DNA from: JAEKLB01 sp050249235
GTDB lineage: Bacteria; Actinomycetota; Acidimicrobiia; Acidimicrobiales; CADCSY01
NCBI GenBank assembly: GCA_050249235.1
Contig: JBFWQW010000066.1
Span: 1 to 15,372, forward strand
Length of the DNA stretch: 15,372 nucleotides
Direction: 5' to 3'
The translations under genes and the position numbers were made by a program. A model generated the notes under the pieces. The model was not told the origin of the DNA. It saw only the letters and a program-made list of their open reading frames with translations, and searched no databases. Shown here one piece after another: positions 12,414 to 15,372 of the stretch (positions are counted from its first letter, which is position 1; each line of letters starts with the position of its first letter).

Positions 12414-13625
12414 TCAGGTCGGCCAGACGAGCGTGAGGTCCTTCACTGACCGCAGGCCGGGCGGGTAGACGAGCTCCTCGTGGCCCGGCTTGATCGAGTA
12501 CTCGGGGATGCGACGGTGCCACTCCCGCAGCGTGATGCGCAGCTCCCGCCGGGCCAGGTGCGATCCCAGGCAGCGGTGGACCCCGCCACCGAAGGCGATG
12601 TGCCGGTTGACCTCGCGGTCGAAGCGGACCTCGAAGCCGTCGGGGAACTCGGCCGGGTCGACGTTGGCGGCGCCGTAGCTCACCAGCATCGCCGTGCCGG
12701 CGGTGATCAGCTCCCCGTTCGGGAGCTCCGTGTCCTGGACGGCGATGCGGGGCACGCCGCTCGGCACGGGCGACTCCCACCTGAGCAGCTCCTCGACCGC
12801 GCTCGGGATGATCGAGGGGTCGGCGGCGATCTCGCGGCGGTGCCCCGGGTGGTTGGCGAGGAAGGCGTAGAAGCAGGTGAGCGAGTCGCTCACCGTGTCG
12901 AGGCCGGCGATCAGGAACAGGAAGCAGATGTCGAGGATGTCCTCCCGCGACAGCCGCTCGCCGTCGACCTCCGATCGGATGAGGTGGGTGAGGATGTCCT
13001 CGGTGGGCACCCGCTCCCGCTCGTCGAGGAAGGCGCCGAAGTAGTCGTAGATCTCCAGCCCGGTCGCTCGCTGGATCGCCATGCGCTTCTCGAAGTCGAG
13101 CGCCGCGTCCGGATCGGTGCGGTCGGGGCGCAGGATGCCGTCGCGCAGCCGGAGGAAGGTGTCGAGCTCGTCCCACGGCAGACCCATCAGGCCGAGGAAC
13201 ACCGCCGAGGGGAAGAGCTCGGCGAACTGCTCGGTGAAGTTGCACTCGCCGTCGGCGACGAACGCGTCGATGAAGTGGTTGGCCCTGGCGGTGACGTCGT
13301 CCTCGATCGCGTCCATCCGCTTCGGGGAGAAGAGCGGATCGAGGAGCTTGCGGTACTTCGAGTGCATCGGCGGGTCGACGTTGAGCGGGATGAGCGGCCG
13401 GATGTTGCCGAGGTCGAGCCCACCCGCCGACGAGAAGAGCTCGTGGTGGCGCAGCACGTGGTCGGTGAGCTCCCGGCTCGACGTCATGACCATGCCGTCG
13501 ACGGGGCGCAGCCAGCCGCCCTGCTCGATGAGCTGCTTGTAGCGGGGCTGGGGGGTTGCCAGGTCGAACAGGTCCTGCAGCCCACCCTGCGCGTAGGCCG
13601 CCGCGCCGTCGACGATGTCGTCCAT
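12414..13625 (-). CDS. Cytochrome P450
   Basis: A 403-aa soluble bacterial class I P450, the normal length. Landmarks: DPPMHSKYRKLLDPLFSP (84-101, C-helix with His and Arg), the I-helix oxygen-binding AGLDT (240-244) in FLFLIAGLDTVSDSLT, ExxR as EELLR (Glu279, Arg282), the PSGVPRIAVQDTEL strand region, and the heme loop FGGGVHRCLGSHLARRE (345-361) with axial Cys352. It would hydroxylate a hydrophobic substrate using ferredoxin and reductase encoded elsewhere. Context (Ltp homologue, DUF35 protein, DUF7064-like protein) favours a steroid-, terpenoid- or lipid-like substrate; no CYP family is assigned. The ATG at 13625 has GGGGAG seven nt upstream. It lies 72 bp after the DUF35 gene on the same strand, with palindromes in between. 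Confidence 0.95.
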   Translation of the reverse strand: MDDIVDGAAAYAQGGLQDLFDLATPQPRYKQLIEQGGWLRPVDGMVMTSSRELTDHVLRHHELFSSAGGLDLGNIRPLIPLNVDPPMHSKYRKLLDPLFSPKRMDAIEDDVTARANHFIDAFVADGECNFTEQFAELFPSAVFLGLMGLPWDELDTFLRLRDGILRPDRTDPDAALDFEKRMAIQRATGLEIYDYFGAFLDERERVPTEDILTHLIRSEVDGERLSREDILDICFLFLIAGLDTVSDSLTCFYAFLANHPGHRREIAADPSIIPSAVEELLRWESPVPSGVPRIAVQDTELPNGELITAGTAMLVSYGAANVDPAEFPDGFEVRFDREVNRHIAFGGGVHRCLGSHLARRELRITLREWHRRIPEYSIKPGHEELVYPPGLRSVKDLTLVWPT

Positions 13626-13640
13626 GCCCCTGCTCCCCCT

Positions 13641-13675
13641 CCGAAGAATTCGGTAGCGAGAACCTTAGGTGCTCG
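13641..13675. promoter_or_regulatory. Two adjacent palindromes upstream of the P450 gene
   Basis: CGAGAACCTTAGGTGCTCG (13657-13675) is a 19-bp palindrome with 8 of 9 pairs matching. Next to it CCGAA (13641-13645) and TTCGG (13649-13653) form a perfect inverted repeat around GAA. They lie 16-50 bp before the P450 ATG, and the larger one contains TAAGGT on the minus strand, a TANNNT -10 candidate. Operator function is inferred; the FadR-type regulator at 11565 is the obvious candidate. Confidence 0.5.
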
Positions 13676-13697
13676 TCGGGCAGCGAGCGGGCTGTCT

Positions 13698-14117
13698 CTA
13701 GCGGGGCCGGAACACCGGCACCGTGAAGTCGCCCCCGGGCAGCTCGACGAGCTCCACCCGGACGGCCTGACCGACGGCCACATGGTCGGGGTCGATCCCG
13801 ACCAGGCGGGCCGGCAGCCGCAGGCCCGCCTGCTCGTCGAGCTCCACGAGGGCCACGACGTAGGGGAGGTCGTCGAGGTAGCCGGGTACCGACGGCTGGC
13901 GAACGACGATGAAGCTGTACACCGATCCCGTGCCGGCGACGTCCTCGAAGGTGGTCGGCCCCTCGCAGCGGCGGCAGCGCTCGAGCGGGGGCTGGTGCCA
14001 CAGGCCGCAGGCCCGGCAGCGGCACAGGGCGAGGCGACCCTCGGCGGTCGCCCGCCAGAACCCCTCGCTGTCGACGTCGGGCGCCGGCTGGGGCGGGAGG
14101 GACGACAGGTCGGTCAC
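13698..14117 (-). CDS. DUF35 zinc-ribbon / OB-fold protein (acyl-CoA-binding partner of Ltp)
   Basis: A 139-aa protein. The N-terminal helix with DSEGFWRATAEGRLALCRCRACG leads to a rubredoxin-like zinc ribbon (Cys34, Cys37, Cys48, Cys51: CRACG and CRRC). An OB-fold follows: GTGSVYSFIVVRQPSVPGYLDDLPYVVALVELDEQAGLRLPARLVG (62-107) and VAVGQAVRVELVEL. DUF35 proteins form complexes with thiolase/Ltp-type enzymes; in ChsH2-Ltp2 this domain supports retro-aldol cleavage of steroid side-chain CoA esters. Its GTG start (14117-14115) overlaps the stop of the thiolase-like gene by 4 bp (GTGA), which indicates coupled translation and a 1:1 complex. The TAG stop is at 13698. Partner assignment is inferred from this arrangement. 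Confidence 0.88.
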   Translation of the reverse strand: MTDLSSLPPQPAPDVDSEGFWRATAEGRLALCRCRACGLWHQPPLERCRRCEGPTTFEDVAGTGSVYSFIVVRQPSVPGYLDDLPYVVALVELDEQAGLRLPARLVGIDPDHVAVGQAVRVELVELPGGDFTVPVFRPR

Positions 14118-15271
14118 GCCGGTGCCGTGGCGTAGACGAGGGCGCCGCCGAACGGCCCGGCCCCGGCCGTGACCAGGGCCGTCTCGGCCCCCTCCACCTG
14201 GCGCTCGCCGGCATCGCCCCGGAGCTGGAGCACGGCCTCGTAGTGGTGGTTGAGGCCGTGGAGGTAGCCCTCCGAGAGGAGGCCGCCGTGGGGGTTCACC
14301 ACCACGTCCCCGCCGTAGGTGGCTCGACCGTCCCGGAAGAAGTCGCCGACCTCGCCCTTCTCGCAGAAGCCGAAGTCCTCCATGGTGGCCATCACCGTGT
14401 AGGTGAAGCAGTCGTACATGAGGGCCAGGTCCATGTCCCCGGGCCCGAGCCCCACCTTCCGCCAGAGCCGGGGAGCGGCGTCCCTCGAGTACATGCAGGC
14501 CAGGTCGTCCCAGCCGCTCACCGAGCCGCCGTGCCCGTTGGCGTCGGCCACCGCCAGGGGGTGCACGGGCGGGTGCCGGAGGTCGGCGGCCCGCTCGGCG
14601 GACGTCACGACGAGGGCGACGGCGCCGTCGACCTCGTAGCAGCAGTCGTAGACCCGGAACGGCTCGTTCACCCACCGGCCCTCGAGGTAGTCGTCGAGGG
14701 TGATCGGGTCGCGGGCGATGGCGTGCGGGTTCGTCGAGGCGTGGAGCCGCTCCTGGACGGCGATGGCACCGAGGTCCTCCGAGGTCGAGCCGTAGACGGC
14801 CTGGTGCCGGCGGCACCACATGGCGAACCACTGCGGCGGCACGAGGTAGCCGTGGGGCGCGGCGAACTGACCCTCACCGGCGGCGTGGATCACGCCGGTG
14901 GCCTTGCCGTACCGGGTGCCCGACCCGAGCACCCGGTAGACCACGACCACGTCGGCCTGGTCGGTGACGACCGCCGCCGCCGCGCCGGCCACCACCGAGG
15001 CGACGGCGTTGCCACCGCCCGAGACGCTGGCGCTCCACCCGAGGTCGTCGATGCCGATGGCGTGGGCGACCTGCATAGGGCCGGCCGAGTCGCCGGTCGA
15101 GTAGCAGGTGAACCCGTCCACGTCGGCGGGCGTGAGCCCGGCGTCGGCCAGCGCGGCACGCGACGCCTCGGCCGCCATGGCCAGGGTGGTGCGGCCCGAC
15201 CGGCGCACGAACGCCGTCCGGCCGATCCCCACCACGGCCGCCCCGCTCAAGCTCGAACCCGTCCCGGCCAT
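14114..15271 (-). CDS. Lipid-transfer protein / thiolase-like enzyme lacking the nucleophilic Cys
   Basis: A 385-aa thiolase-superfamily protein of the SCPx/Ltp branch. It opens LSGAAVVGIGRTAFVRRSGRTTLAMAAEASRAALADAGL, a typical Ltp start. Where thiolases have the acyl-accepting Cys, this has SASVSGGGNAV (80-90), with Ser84 and no Cys. Later Ltp motifs are present: LMYDCFTYTVMATMEDFGFCEKGE (284-307), VNPHGGLLSEGYLHGLNH (325-342) and GERQVEGAETALVTAG (355-370). Loss of the Cys and retention of the YDxFT tyrosine are features of the retro-aldolase Ltps that cleave steroid side-chain CoA thioesters with a DUF35 partner, so aldolase-type C-C cleavage is more likely than thiolysis. The ATG at 15271 follows a G-rich leader; the frame is open for 29 codons upstream with no better start. 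The substrate is unknown. Confidence 0.88.
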   Translation of the reverse strand: MAGTGSSLSGAAVVGIGRTAFVRRSGRTTLAMAAEASRAALADAGLTPADVDGFTCYSTGDSAGPMQVAHAIGIDDLGWSASVSGGGNAVASVVAGAAAAVVTDQADVVVVYRVLGSGTRYGKATGVIHAAGEGQFAAPHGYLVPPQWFAMWCRRHQAVYGSTSEDLGAIAVQERLHASTNPHAIARDPITLDDYLEGRWVNEPFRVYDCCYEVDGAVALVVTSAERAADLRHPPVHPLAVADANGHGGSVSGWDDLACMYSRDAAPRLWRKVGLGPGDMDLALMYDCFTYTVMATMEDFGFCEKGEVGDFFRDGRATYGGDVVVNPHGGLLSEGYLHGLNHHYEAVLQLRGDAGERQVEGAETALVTAGAGPFGGALVYATAPA

Positions 15272-15372
15272 CGCCACCCCCGTCCCCGCCGGACGGTCGC
15301 CCGACCCGGCCCGCCGATGGTACGCCGCCACCCCTCGGCGCCGCCCGGCGTGGGGCACCGCCGTGGGGCGCC

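Noticed and set aside
12480..14135. 551-codon plus-strand open frame opposite the P450 and DUF35 genes
   Set aside because: Antisense shadow; the P450 heme loop and the zinc ribbon are clearly on the minus strand.

Overview
The window is very GC-rich DNA with many GTG starts and dense coding. It carries actinobacterial families: a DUF222/13E12-type HNH protein with an actinobacterial-type LexA box, PadR, FadR-type and winged-helix regulators, a DinB-family start, and P450/lipid-transfer-protein/DUF35 catabolic genes. It reads as a chromosomal segment of an actinobacterium, plausibly Acidimicrobiia; that placement is inference. I see no rRNA, tRNA, CRISPR array, insertion sequence or prophage.

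Layout. (1) 1-1457, minus: the start of a DinB-family gene running off the left edge, then a DUF222-HNH gene whose start codon lies inside a perfect SOS box. (2) 1639-4008: small stand-alone genes, namely an SRPBCC protein (+), a PadR repressor (-), a cupin (+) and an NTF2/SnoaL-like protein (+). A 422-bp spacer with hairpins but no convincing gene separates PadR from the cupin. (3) 4126-8084, minus: an alpha/beta hydrolase overlapping a membrane-anchored Mur-ligase (MurF-like) gene, then a divergent D-Ala-D-Ala ligase, then a small winged-helix regulator. The regulator has its own leaderless promoter, a 23-bp operator-like palindrome and an odd poly-lysine tail. (4) 8233-10206: a cytoplasmic-looking NlpC/P60 protein (-), divergent from an aldo/keto reductase (+). 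(5) 10421-15271: a lipid/terpenoid-type catabolic neighbourhood. It holds a DUF7064-like lipocalin-fold protein (+), a FadR-type regulator (+), and on the minus strand a lipid-transfer protein/thiolase homologue that lacks the thiolase cysteine, overlapping a DUF35 zinc-ribbon/OB protein, followed by a cytochrome P450.

How the parts may work together. The hydrolase, Mur ligase and ligase trio looks like an accessory D-Ala-D-Ala/peptide-ligase module rather than the housekeeping dcw cluster: the Mur ligase has transmembrane segments where MurF normally has its UDP-sugar domain, and the ligase has an altered NxxPG region. In the right-hand cluster, the Ltp/DUF35 pair resembles the retro-aldolase complexes of steroid side-chain breakdown. 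The P450, DUF7064 protein and FadR-type regulator would supply oxidation, hydration or binding, and control. Several intergenic regions carry promoter- or operator-like palindromes, described individually below. All functions are inferred from the sequence alone.
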